Below, piece by piece: positions 43,772 through 52,336 of a stretch of DNA of 64,000 nt. Position 1 is the stretch's first letter; each line of letters starts with the position of its first letter. The translations under genes and the position numbers were made by a program. The DNA comes from PALSA-693 sp963781155 (GTDB lineage Bacteria > Actinomycetota > Acidimicrobiia > Acidimicrobiales > Palsa-688). Under the pieces are notes generated by a model. It saw nothing but the letters and a program-made list of their open reading frames with translations. It did not search any database and was not told where the DNA came from. Location: assembly GCA_963781155.1 (NCBI GenBank), contig CAWAEC010000009.1:124001-188000 (forward strand). The letters are read 5' to 3'.

Positions 43772-45468
43772 CCCGGATCCACCGATTGACCGGGGTCGAT
43801 TGTTTTAGCGGGTCTGAAGCGGGTTGGGGTGGGTGGTGATGGTCCGGAGGGGGTGGCGAGGCTGAGGCGGCTCGTGAGGGGCGTGTGAGGTCACGGCTTT
43901 TGGGTGTTCGGGCTGTCGTCGACGCGGCCGCCACGGGCATCGGTTCTGCTGGGCGGTTAGATAACGAGTTCCACGCTGCGGATGGCGTCGAGCATGGTGT
44001 GGAACTGGACCGTCCATGGCCAGCGGGACGGAAGGTGGAGATGGACGCGTCGGCCTGAGGTGGCGAGCCGGCCGGGGATGGTCAGGTAGCGGCGGCGGAG
44101 GGTGTCGGTGGCCACGAAGGCTTTGCGGTTGGGCTGCCCGTCGCTGGTGTCTTCGCTGACGCCTGCTGGGGTGTCGGTGTCGATGCCGCCGATGCGGGTG
44201 GTCCAGCGCGACAGGTTGTGGGCGATCACGTTCAGCGTGAGCCAGGCCGCGTTGGCGGCGAAGCGACCGGAGGGTAGGTGGTTGAGCCCGACGCCGTATT
44301 TGAGGTCGCGGATGGCGTTCTCGCAGTTGGCGTGCGCTCGATGCCAGGCATCGAGTGTGATCGGGTCGCCGTCGCGGTCGGTCATGAAGGCGTGGTAGGA
44401 GTAGTCGGCGATCAGGGCGAGTTGCGATCCCGGTGTGGGCCGGGTTCGGCGCACCACCAGCCGGCAGGGGATGCCTTCGTCGGTGCCGGACTTGAATGCC
44501 CGCCAGTCGATGGCGGTCACATCGGCGCCGTCGTCGAGCCAGTAAGGGATCGGCTTCCACGCCTGCTCGGGGATGGCCGAGATGGCGGCGTGCACGTTCT
44601 TGTACAGCTTGACCGTGATCGAGAAGCGGACGTCGGCGGCCTGGCAGGCCTGGACCACTTTGGCGGAGTAGAACCCCGAATCGGCCCGCACCATCAGCGG
44701 GCCGGTCGCCGCCGCGGCTCGGACCCGCCCGAAGGTCTCGGCCAGGAAACCGACCGCGCCGCGAGCGGTATGCGAGTTCCCGCCCCGCAGACGCGAGTGG
44801 ATCACCTCGCCGCTATCGGCGGCGATGGCATAGAGCGGGTGGTAGCCACGAACATGGGTGTAACCGAAACGGCTGCCGCCTTCTTTCTGGGTGCCGTAGG
44901 TCTCATGTATCGAACTGTCCAGATCGATGGTGAACGCCTCCCCCGGCTGCGGGCCGGCGCCGGCCGCCCACCCACGAGCCAGCGCCTCGCCGGCGGCGGC
45001 GTCGAGCTGGCGGGCATGCCCCCACGAAAAGCTGCGCAAGAAGGTACCTATCGTCGAGGGAGCCAGCACCGTGTGACCCAGCACCGCCGCGGTCGACCCG
45101 GCCCGCAGCACCTCGCAGCCCTCGATGCTGTCCGCGGCCGCCAGCACCGAGTGGATCACCGTCATCGCCTTGTCCCCGACATTGGCCCGGCCCGAGCCGT
45201 CGCCCAGATCGACGCGCTCATCGAAGATCTCACGCAGCCGTAGATGCTGAGCCAGGCTGGCCGGCGCGATCAGCCCGGCGTTGGCCACCAGCCGCTCGTC
45301 ATCGAAGGTCACGCCGATCCGGTCCAGACTGTGCCAAGATGAACGCATCTGAAAGGTGCCTTCCAGTAGGGGCATGGCTTGGTGTGGTAGCCGCCATTTT
45401 CCCTTGCCGGAAGGCGCTTTTCGCGGATACCCGCCCTATGTCACCCCCGCCGGATCGGTGGATCCGGG
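43772..45468 (-). mobile_element. IS1380-family insertion sequence, copy B, with intact ends
   Basis: A 1,697-bp element bounded by perfect 15-bp inverted repeats CCCGGATCCACCGAT (43772-43786 and 45454-45468). The 5-bp CTAAG is duplicated on both sides (43767-43771 and 45469-45473). Undamaged repeats, duplication and transposase point to a recent insertion. It landed in the stop codon region of the alpha/beta-hydrolase gene. Confidence 0.92.
43957..45348 (-). CDS. IS1380-family DDE transposase, copy B
   Basis: The 463-residue transposase has TIDLDSSIHETYG, VRADSGFYSAK and CENAIRDLKYGVGLNHLPSG, the three acidic-residue regions of IS1380 enzymes, and DDERLVANAGLI at the N-terminus as in copy A. 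ATG giving MRSSWHSLDRIG has AAGG upstream; a start nine codons earlier is possible. Intact frame. Confidence 0.92.
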   Translation of the reverse strand: MRSSWHSLDRIGVTFDDERLVANAGLIAPASLAQHLRLREIFDERVDLGDGSGRANVGDKAMTVIHSVLAAADSIEGCEVLRAGSTAAVLGHTVLAPSTIGTFLRSFSWGHARQLDAAAGEALARGWAAGAGPQPGEAFTIDLDSSIHETYGTQKEGGSRFGYTHVRGYHPLYAIAADSGEVIHSRLRGGNSHTARGAVGFLAETFGRVRAAAATGPLMVRADSGFYSAKVVQACQAADVRFSITVKLYKNVHAAISAIPEQAWKPIPYWLDDGADVTAIDWRAFKSGTDEGIPCRLVVRRTRPTPGSQLALIADYSYHAFMTDRDGDPITLDAWHRAHANCENAIRDLKYGVGLNHLPSGRFAANAAWLTLNVIAHNLSRWTTRIGGIDTDTPAGVSEDTSDGQPNRKAFVATDTLRRRYLTIPGRLATSGRRVHLHLPSRWPWTVQFHTMLDAIRSVELVI

Positions 45469-45538
45469 CTAAGTGATCAGAACCCACTGGTGAACGACCC
45501 TGAGCCGTCACGGACTCAGAGGATGAAAGACTGGGACG

Positions 45539-46662
45539 GTGGCAATTCCGTATGTCAGCTCGTTCGAGCCCTGCTACGGCCAGGCCGTGGAGGTCTCGCC
45601 CCTCGTCCGACGGGTCGTGGCGAACAACCCCGGTCCTTTCACCTTTTTCGGGACGTGCACCTACATCATCGGCCGCGGCAACGTCGCCGTGCTGGACCCC
45701 GGGCCTGACGACGCCGCCCATGTCGAGGCGCTACTCGGCGCGCTCGCGCCCGGGGAGCGGATCACGCACCTGGTGGTCACCCACACCCATCTCGATCACT
45801 CGCCAGCCGCCCGGGCCCTGCAGGCGCGAACGGCCGCCCCGATTTATAGCTTTGGGCCGCAGCTCCGGACCGACGATCCGGACTCCACCCGTGTCGTGTT
45901 CGGGGATGCCGAGGCGGACCCCGACCCTGCGAAGCCCGCGCCGTTGCGAGGCGGTGATCCCGACTTCCACCCGGACGTGGTGTTGGGGGACGGGGACGTC
46001 GTGACCGGGGACGGTTGGACGCTGGAATCGGTCCACACTCTGGTCACGCCTCGAATCACCTGTGTTACCTGATTCGGGAAGAAGGCACGCTGTGCACGGG
46101 TGATCACGTCATGGGGTGGTCCACGTCGGTCGTATCCCCGCCAGACGGCAACCTGGGCGAGTATCTGGGAAGCCTCGAGAAGCTGCTGGATCGCCACCAG
46201 GACGGGCGCTACCTGCCGGCACACGGACCCCAGATCGACGATCCTCCCGCACACGTTCGCGCCTTTGTGGCCCACCGCCGTGAACGCAGCGAGCAGATCC
46301 TCCAACTCCTCGCCAAGCAGCCCGCCACCATTGCCGAACTCGTGGCGCAGCTCTATGCCGATGTGCGCAAGCAGCTGTGGTTGGCCGCGGCAGCATCCGT
46401 GTACGCCCACCTGCTCAACCTGCACGACCTCGGACTGGTGGAGCCTGACGATGGCCCGCTTTTGCAGCGCGCAAGCCGGATGAGGCTCAGCCTGTACTCA
46501 CCGGGATCCGCGAGGCTGATGTATCCAGCGTCCGGAAGCGCCGATTTGACGTCCTGCCTACACTGGAGTGAAACGGCGCCTCAGAAGCTCCGTCAGCCCG
46601 TCGCCACGGGCCGTTTCCACGGTTCGATCTTCGGGGGCACCGCGCCGGTCCCGGCGGTCTGA
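45539..46662 (+). pseudogene. MBL-fold metallo-hydrolase with a frameshift
   Basis: The first part holds the metal motif VVTHTHLDHSPAA and ends with GDGWTLESVHT; the rest, GHASNHLCYLIREEGTLCTGDHVMG, continues one base earlier in phase. Between ACT and GGT at 46040-46041 two bases stand where VHTPGH needs three, so one base is missing. Corrected, it is a LACTB2-like MBL hydrolase with a C-terminal winged-helix-like part (ILQLLAKQPATIAELVAQLYADVRK). The reading past about residue 300 also looks degraded and overlaps the convergent SnoaL-like gene. Confidence 0.78.
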
Positions 46663-47087
46663 TCGACCCGCAGTCGGGTGAGGCGCAGCTCCTGGATCCG
46701 CCACTGGCCGTCATCGCCCTTCACGTAGTGCTCGTGGTAATGACCAAAGCCCTGCATACTCCCGCCACCGCTGCCGGAGTTGTCGACCCAATCAAACATG
46801 GCCCATTTTCCGTCGGCGTTACGGTCGTCCAGAAACACATGTTCAGGCATGTGGCCCTGGTGCACGGTCACGGCATTCTTCAACTGCTCCGACACCATCT
46901 CCACGAAGTCATCACCGGAGGTCGTCATGCGCTCGGCCGGTCCCCCGGCTGCCATCTCGATGTCAAACACCATGTCGTCTGTGAACAGTTGCCGCCAGGC
47001 GCCCCACTGCTTCGTGTCGAGCAGGCGGAAATAGCTGGCCTTCAATTCCTGCAACGCGACGCGGTCGCTCAGCCGTGCCTCATCCAT
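46593..47087 (-). CDS. SnoaL-like (NTF2-fold) protein
   Basis: The 164-residue protein shows ALQELKASYFRLLDTKQWGAWRQLFTDDMVFDIE, HQGHMPEHVFLDD and a final DGQWRIQELRLTRLR, a longer member of the SnoaL-4 type. Family roles include dehydration, isomerisation and hydrolysis of small cyclic compounds. It is last in a TetR-SDR-hydratase-SnoaL set, 66 bp after the hydratase gene. Its C-terminal 70 bases overlap the degenerate end of the MBL gene. Confidence 0.83.
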   Translation of the reverse strand: MDEARLSDRVALQELKASYFRLLDTKQWGAWRQLFTDDMVFDIEMAAGGPAERMTTSGDDFVEMVSEQLKNAVTVHQGHMPEHVFLDDRNADGKWAMFDWVDNSGSGGGSMQGFGHYHEHYVKGDDGQWRIQELRLTRLRVDQTAGTGAVPPKIEPWKRPVATG

Positions 47088-47153
47088 GTCATGCCGTCCT
47101 TTTTTCTATCCATTTCTTGCTGATGTCAGATGAAAGATTACGACCTGTCGGCA

Positions 47154-47954
47154 TCAAGAGACCTGGGATCGACCGCGTTCCATAATCGCGGCTCGCCGGT
47201 CCCCCACCTGGCTCGGTACCACTTCCCACGTCTCGGCCATGTAGCCCTCGAGCAAGTGGGCTTCGTCGAGGGTCGCCGCGTTCGCGATCTGCCGGTAGTG
47301 CCGGAGGAGGCGGCGGACGCTGCGCTGATCGTTGCCCACCATGTCGGCCGCCAGCCGCCGGGCGAAGGGCAGCAGGTCCTCGTGTGGTACGACGTGGTTG
47401 ACGAGTCCCAAGGCCAGGGCCTCGTCGGCGGTGAGGAAATTGCCCGTCAAGGAAAGCTCCACCGCTCGCCGCAGCCCGATGGACTGGGCCATCAACACGG
47501 TGATCCCCCCACCCGGCATAATCCCGACGCGGGCGTGCGTATCCGCAAAGCGGGCCCGCTGCGACGCCACCAGGAACGTGCATTGCAGCGCAATCTCCAG
47601 GCCGCCTGTGACAGCCGCACCGTTGATTGCGCCGACGACGGGTTTGTCGATCAGAGGGAGAAACCGGAATAACCCGTTCGTATCGCGCTCTGGACCCTGA
47701 CCGGGTTCCCGGAGAGCAGCTGAGGGGGGCGTCTCGCCGGCAACCTCTTTCAGATCGACCCCGGCGCAAAAGGCGGGATCGGCCCCGGTAAGGATGACCG
47801 CGGCCACGCCTGGATCGTCGCCGGCCGCCAATACAGAATCCCATAAAGCATGCATCACGGCACGGTTGAGGGCGTTGCGGGCCTCCGGCCGGTTGAGGGT
47901 GATGGTGGCGATGCCGTCAGTCCTTTCGACGACGACAGGCTCGGTGTCGTCCAT
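47154..47954 (-). CDS. Enoyl-CoA hydratase/isomerase family protein
   Basis: The 266-residue crotonase has IATITLNRPEARNALN, AFCAGVDLKE (CoA oxyanion site), NGAAVTGGLEIALQCTF with Glu at the first catalytic position, and FADTHARVGIMPGGG, in which the second catalytic Glu of hydratases is replaced by His. This pattern is common in mycobacterial EchA proteins of unclear reaction. It probably hydrates, isomerises or cleaves an unsaturated acyl-CoA. It begins 25 bp after the SDR gene. Confidence 0.88.
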   Translation of the reverse strand: MDDTEPVVVERTDGIATITLNRPEARNALNRAVMHALWDSVLAAGDDPGVAAVILTGADPAFCAGVDLKEVAGETPPSAALREPGQGPERDTNGLFRFLPLIDKPVVGAINGAAVTGGLEIALQCTFLVASQRARFADTHARVGIMPGGGITVLMAQSIGLRRAVELSLTGNFLTADEALALGLVNHVVPHEDLLPFARRLAADMVGNDQRSVRRLLRHYRQIANAATLDEAHLLEGYMAETWEVVPSQVGDRRAAIMERGRSQVS

Positions 47955-47979
47955 TGCGCGCCTCCGAGGGGATCGACTC

Positions 47980-48759
47980 TCAGCGGGCCGTGTACCCGCC
48001 GTCAACCGGCAGCCAGACGCCGGTGATGTTGCGAGCCCGGTCGGAAGCAAGGAAGGCGGCCGCCTCGGCGCAATCCTCGGGAGTGATGATACGGCCGAGC
48101 GGATGAAACTGACCGGCGCCGGCAATGAACTGCTCCGGCTTCTCCTGGAAGGCTTGCGCGGGATCGGCGACGCCGAAGTTCGTTGTCGGCATGGCGGCCG
48201 GACAGATGGCGTTGACGCGAATGCCGAAGGGCGCAACCTCGATGGCAACGGTTCGGGTCATTTGCAGGACCCCGCCTTTGGTGGTCCCGTAGACGGTGCC
48301 ACCCCAGCCCACCATGCCGGCGGCCGAGCCGGTATTGACGATCGCTCCAGGCCCATTTTGAGCCTTGAACTGCAGAATGGCGTGCTTCATCCCGTAGAAC
48401 ACGCCCCGCAGATTGATGCCGATGAGCCGATCCCACGCCTGGTCGTCGTAGGTCTCGAAGGGTCCAGAGCCCGCCGGGGTCGACACGCCGGCGTTGTTGA
48501 ACATGATGTCCAGGCCGCCAAAGTTCGACACGGCGCCCGCGACCGCGGCCTTCACGTCGTCCTCTTTGGTGACGTCACAGACCGCCACGACGGCGGTACC
48601 GCCCTGCTGTTCCACGAGGCGCACCGTTTCCTTCGCCCACTCCTCCATGACGTCCGCGCAGACGACCCGCGCACCCTCTCTGGCGAACACCAGGGCCGAT
48701 GCCCGCCCGACCCCCGAACCCGCACCGGTGATGACACAGGACTTGCCTTCGAGCAGCAT
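47980..48759 (-). CDS. SDR-family oxidoreductase
   Basis: The 259-residue SDR shows TGAGSGVGRASALVFAREGARVV, CDVTKEDDV, NNAG, VYGTTK (Tyr-x3-Lys) and GVWLPVDGGYTAR. The Asp after the second strand (CADV) favours NAD+. With the following hydratase it would oxidise a 3-hydroxyacyl-CoA made by hydration. First structural gene after the TetR gene. Confidence 0.9.
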   Translation of the reverse strand: MLLEGKSCVITGAGSGVGRASALVFAREGARVVCADVMEEWAKETVRLVEQQGGTAVVAVCDVTKEDDVKAAVAGAVSNFGGLDIMFNNAGVSTPAGSGPFETYDDQAWDRLIGINLRGVFYGMKHAILQFKAQNGPGAIVNTGSAAGMVGWGGTVYGTTKGGVLQMTRTVAIEVAPFGIRVNAICPAAMPTTNFGVADPAQAFQEKPEQFIAGAGQFHPLGRIITPEDCAEAAAFLASDRARNITGVWLPVDGGYTAR

Positions 48760-48800
48760 GTTCCCTCCTGACGACGAGACGACCGCGGTAGAGGGTAGTT

Positions 48801-49514
48801 CTATCGACGAGTCGTGCGCATCGTTCGTGCGGGCAAGTCGTCAGCAGACAAGGCGGCCCAGACCATCCGCCACACTCGCTCAGCCACGACGGGTGCCGGG
48901 TCGCTGATGCCGCCGCCATGGACGCCATGGGCCATCTCCTGTACCAGGTGCAGGATGAGCTTGGCGTCGAGATCGGGCGCATCGCAGCGGCCCGTGCCCG
49001 CCTCGCATACTTCCACGATGGCATCCGCGATCGCGGCCCGGTAGGGCTCGTAGACAGCCTCGACGGCGTCGGGAAAATATTCGAGAAGTCGCTGGCGCTC
49101 GCGGCCGCGCCACCTGGTCATGCGCTGGGCCCGGGCATCGAAGTCCATGATGATCGGTTGCGTGACCATGTGCTGGAGCCGTTCGACGGGATCCGCGGCC
49201 GGCAAGTCGACGAACCGGTCGGCGGCCCGGCGCATGGACTCCTCGAACATGGCCAGCAGCAACTCGTCCTTGTTGCCAAAGTACCGGTAGAAGGTCTGCA
49301 GGGCCACTCCGGCGCGATCGATCACTTGCCGGACGGTGAAGTCGAGAATCTCATCTTCCTCGACCAAAGCCCAAGCCGCGTCGATGATGTCCGCGGCGAA
49401 GTCGCGTCCGGCATTCTCACCGGATCGGCCTGCGCCGCGGCGCGCCGCCCGCAGCTCCCACTGTTTCGGAAGAGGGGCCTGAGCGACGGCTGGCTGGGGC
49501 CGGCCCGGTATCAC
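48801..49514 (-). CDS. TetR-family transcriptional regulator
   Basis: The 237-residue regulator has an extended basic N-terminus and the helix-turn-helix DFTVRQVIDRAGVALQTFYRYFGNKDELL (about 57-86). The C-terminal domain ends with HLVQEMAHGVHGGG. GTG is used; ATG does not occur in the N-terminal part. It is 41 bp upstream of the SDR gene in the same direction and so likely controls SDR-hydratase-SnoaL. Confidence 0.87.
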   Translation of the reverse strand: MIPGRPQPAVAQAPLPKQWELRAARRGAGRSGENAGRDFAADIIDAAWALVEEDEILDFTVRQVIDRAGVALQTFYRYFGNKDELLLAMFEESMRRAADRFVDLPAADPVERLQHMVTQPIIMDFDARAQRMTRWRGRERQRLLEYFPDAVEAVYEPYRAAIADAIVEVCEAGTGRCDAPDLDAKLILHLVQEMAHGVHGGGISDPAPVVAERVWRMVWAALSADDLPARTMRTTRR

Positions 49515-49595
49515 CGCCGAACCCTACCAGCCGCGGCGATCGTTCGTTCGTGGCACGGTCGTGTTGTCGCGCCGACACAGCAATGCCCCGACCGT

Positions 49596-49667
49596 CCGGC
49601 TCAATAGGGCCGTCCGACTCAATAGGGCCATCCGACTCAATAGGGCGATCCGACTCAATAGGGATTG
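49596..49667. repeat. Four tandem copies of an 18-bp unit over a gene stop
   Basis: Units are CCGACTCAATAGGGCCAT with one to three changes; the outermost copies are the most diverged. The last copy contains the TGA of the double CaiB gene, and the other three lie just downstream on that gene's strand. Length 18 keeps frame, so the stop was copied with its context. Confidence 0.95.
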
Positions 49668-52099
49668 CCCTGCGAGTCGAGATAGTCCTCCACTGCCACG
49701 CCCTCGGCGACCAAACGCTGATACTCAGCATCGTCGAGACCCAGGATCCGCTGGAACACATATTCATTGTCCTCGCCGAGCGACGGCGCGCCCCGATCCC
49801 ATGCGAGCGGAATCCCGCGAAATGCCTGTCCGAGATGCCGGTAGGTGCCGACATCCCGAGTGGTGAGGGGGCGGATCCACTCGCGGGCTGCCACGTGGGG
49901 GTCGGATGCGAAGGTGCTCTCATCCAGGTGGGGTGCCGCAGCCACGCCGGCCTGCTGCAACCGGTGAAAGCCTTCCTGAGCCGTGACCGTCGCCGCCCAG
50001 GCTCCGATGGCCTCGTCCAGTTCGTCGTGCGCAGCCTGCCGGCCGTCGACACCGGCCAGGCGCTCGTTCTTCGCGAGGTCAGGTCGCGCCAGGACCGTCG
50101 CCAACGAGAGCCAGGCGTCGTCATCGGTGACGGTCGACGCCAGCAGCCGGCCGTCGGCGCATTCGTAGAGGCCCTGCGGGGCGAAGTGCTTGTCGCGGTT
50201 CCCGTAACGCCGGGCTGGCTCGCCCAGCTGCAGGTTCACAAAGACATCGCCCAGTTGGGCGAGCACATTCTCGCTCTGGGCAAGCTCGATGACCTGACCC
50301 CGTCCGGTCGCGGCGCGGTAGTGAAGCGCGGCGAGCACCGCGAAGGTTCCGGCTGGGCCGGTAACGCTGTCCATGTGCTGGGTGGTCGGCGTCTCGAACA
50401 GCTCCGTGCCCCGCTGGCCGCACAATGCGGCCAGCCCGGTGAGGCCGTCGAATTGACCGCCGAAACCGGTGTAGTGGGCCCAGTCGCCAGTCAGCCCGGC
50501 GGGGGGAAGCCGCAAGACGATCAGTCGGGGATTCGCTTCGAGCAACTCGCTCTCATGGATGCCCATCTGGTGCAGCGTCGTCATTTTGAGGTTTTCCACG
50601 AAGACGTCGCTGGCTGCCACCAGCCGCATGAACAGCTCCCGCTGCAAGGGGTACCGGACGTCGAGCGTGCACGAGCGCTTGCCCCGATTGATCGAGTTGT
50701 ACATCGAATGGCGGTTGTACGCCCGGTCACCTGTTCCGGGAGCGCGGGGGCCGTAGCCGCCGACCAGCACCGAGAGGAGCATGTTCGGGTCCGGCCGAGG
50801 CGACAGGCCGCGGGTCGTCGGTGGAAAGACATACGGGCTCTCCACCCGGATCACTTCGGCGCCCAGGTCGGCCAGGTGCAGGGTCAGCAAAGGTCCGGAC
50901 CACACGGTCGTGATGTCCAGAACCCGCAGCCCATGCAGCGGCGGCGCGCTGGGATCAGCCGACACCGCAGGCAGCGCCGGCGGCTGCCGGTGCCCCCCGG
51001 CTCCCGTAGGCGATTCCGACTGTCCCAGGTCGGGCGCAGCGCGCCGGAGCCTCCAGCCCCCCTCGCCGTGGCGGTAGGGGGCGCCGGGCAAGAGCACCGG
51101 CCCCGATATCGGGTCGACGGCGTGGACCCAAAAGCTGCGCTGATGCAAGTGGTCAGCGATCAAAAGCTCCGCGGGCATGTTGACCGGTGCGACCGGCCAG
51201 CCCGCGGCTTGGCCAGCGATGGTGGCCTCCTGACGGGTGTGGCTGAGCAGCCACGGGTAGAGGACGCCGTCGAGAATCTCCTTTGTCTCGGGACGTGCGA
51301 AGGCATCCGGCGCGGAGAACACTTCGGTCAACTCGGGGTTGTCCAGGACCTTTAACATCTCGCGCAACTGCTGACTGGTCATCATGAGGGCCACGAAGCC
51401 GTCAGCGCATGGAAAGACGCCATTCGGGAGCAGGGTGGCGTTGCTGTCAGCAATCTGCTGGGGAGCGGCCTCGCGTCCCCGATACTCCCAGCCCAGATGA
51501 AGAGCAATGCGCGTCGGATTCGCGGCGAGCGCCTCCGTCGCCGCGCAGTCGACGAAGGCGCCGACCCCGGTGGCCCGGGCACGAAGGACGGCAGCAAGGC
51601 CTGCCTCGGCCGCGGTGTGCCCGACGGCGCACTCGGCGATCGACATAGGCAGGCGGACCGGGCCGCCCCGATCTCGGAGCAGCGACCCGGCGAAGGCTTG
51701 GGCAACCAGATCACTCCATGCGTACTCGGCGTACGGCCCGGTGGCCCCAAACCCGCTGATCGAGACGACCGACGTCAACGGCTGCCGGACCAGCAGCTCC
51801 TCCCGGTCGATGCCCCGCTTCCCGAGTGTCCCGCGGCCGGCCGCCTCGATCACCAGGTCGGCGCCGTCGACCAGGCTCCACAGGGCCGGCGCTGCCGCCG
51901 GGGCTGCCTCCACAATGACGCTGCGCTTGTTCGTGTTCAGATGGGCGAACATCCCCTGGTCGGAGCGCAAATCATCCCCGGCCGGCGGCTCCACTTTGAC
52001 CACGTCCGCGCCGAGGTCGGCGAAGGCCTTGCCACACCAACCCGCGGCAACCCCGCCGCCAATCTCGACGACCAGCAGGTCGCTCAGTGCCTGGCGCAT
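49655..52099 (-). CDS. Two-domain CaiB/BaiF family CoA-transferase, intact
   Basis: The 814-residue protein contains two complete class III CoA-transferase domains (about 1-350 and 388-814) joined by a Pro/Gly-rich linker. Each has the opening VVEIGGGVAAGW / VLDITTVWSGPL and GADVVKVEP / GAEVIRVES. At the catalytic Asp position the first domain has Glu156 (SIAECAVG), the second Asp577 (HMDSVTG). Normal CaiB enzymes are interlocked homodimers, so this chain could form that dimer within itself with one normal site. It follows the ferredoxin gene by 21 bp in the P450 operon. Confidence 0.9.
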   Translation of the reverse strand: MRQALSDLLVVEIGGGVAAGWCGKAFADLGADVVKVEPPAGDDLRSDQGMFAHLNTNKRSVIVEAAPAAAPALWSLVDGADLVIEAAGRGTLGKRGIDREELLVRQPLTSVVSISGFGATGPYAEYAWSDLVAQAFAGSLLRDRGGPVRLPMSIAECAVGHTAAEAGLAAVLRARATGVGAFVDCAATEALAANPTRIALHLGWEYRGREAAPQQIADSNATLLPNGVFPCADGFVALMMTSQQLREMLKVLDNPELTEVFSAPDAFARPETKEILDGVLYPWLLSHTRQEATIAGQAAGWPVAPVNMPAELLIADHLHQRSFWVHAVDPISGPVLLPGAPYRHGEGGWRLRRAAPDLGQSESPTGAGGHRQPPALPAVSADPSAPPLHGLRVLDITTVWSGPLLTLHLADLGAEVIRVESPYVFPPTTRGLSPRPDPNMLLSVLVGGYGPRAPGTGDRAYNRHSMYNSINRGKRSCTLDVRYPLQRELFMRLVAASDVFVENLKMTTLHQMGIHESELLEANPRLIVLRLPPAGLTGDWAHYTGFGGQFDGLTGLAALCGQRGTELFETPTTQHMDSVTGPAGTFAVLAALHYRAATGRGQVIELAQSENVLAQLGDVFVNLQLGEPARRYGNRDKHFAPQGLYECADGRLLASTVTDDDAWLSLATVLARPDLAKNERLAGVDGRQAAHDELDEAIGAWAATVTAQEGFHRLQQAGVAAAPHLDESTFASDPHVAAREWIRPLTTRDVGTYRHLGQAFRGIPLAWDRGAPSLGEDNEYVFQRILGLDDAEYQRLVAEGVAVEDYLDSQGNPY

Positions 52100-52120
52100 C
52101 GCCCCGTTCTCACCGCCGCC

Positions 52121-52336
52121 TCAAGCCAATGTGGCGCGAACGATCCTGATGGCGCCGGTGGGGCAGCCCGCTGCGGCCGCTTCGATCTGCTCCAGCGGGT
52201 TGCCGGCGGGGTCGACCACGGTGGACTTTGTGTCATCGTCGAGGTCGAAGGTGCCCGACGCGTACACCGCGCACACGCCTGACCCCATGCAGGTATCGCG
52301 GTCGATCTCGATCCGGTAGGGCAGCGCCTCCCCCAT
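52121..52336 (-). CDS. Ferredoxin, 3Fe-4S type
   Basis: The 71-residue protein has Cys16, Cys22 and Cys58 (CMGSGVC ... CPTGAI) without the extra Cys of 4Fe-4S proteins, so a [3Fe-4S] cluster is expected. Such ferredoxins are the standard electron donors to actinobacterial P450s. Its ATG overlaps the amidohydrolase stop by one base, placing it in the same operon as the P450. No ferredoxin reductase is nearby. Confidence 0.9.
   Translation of the reverse strand: MGEALPYRIEIDRDTCMGSGVCAVYASGTFDLDDDTKSTVVDPAGNPLEQIEAAAAGCPTGAIRIVRATLA

Noticed and set aside
49596..49667. Possible CRISPR-like array
   Set aside because: Units are 18 bp and contiguous with no spacers, so it is a simple tandem repeat.
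49550..51355. 601-codon plus-strand frame
   Set aside because: It is antisense to the double CaiB gene, begins in the 18-bp repeat and has no recognisable domain.
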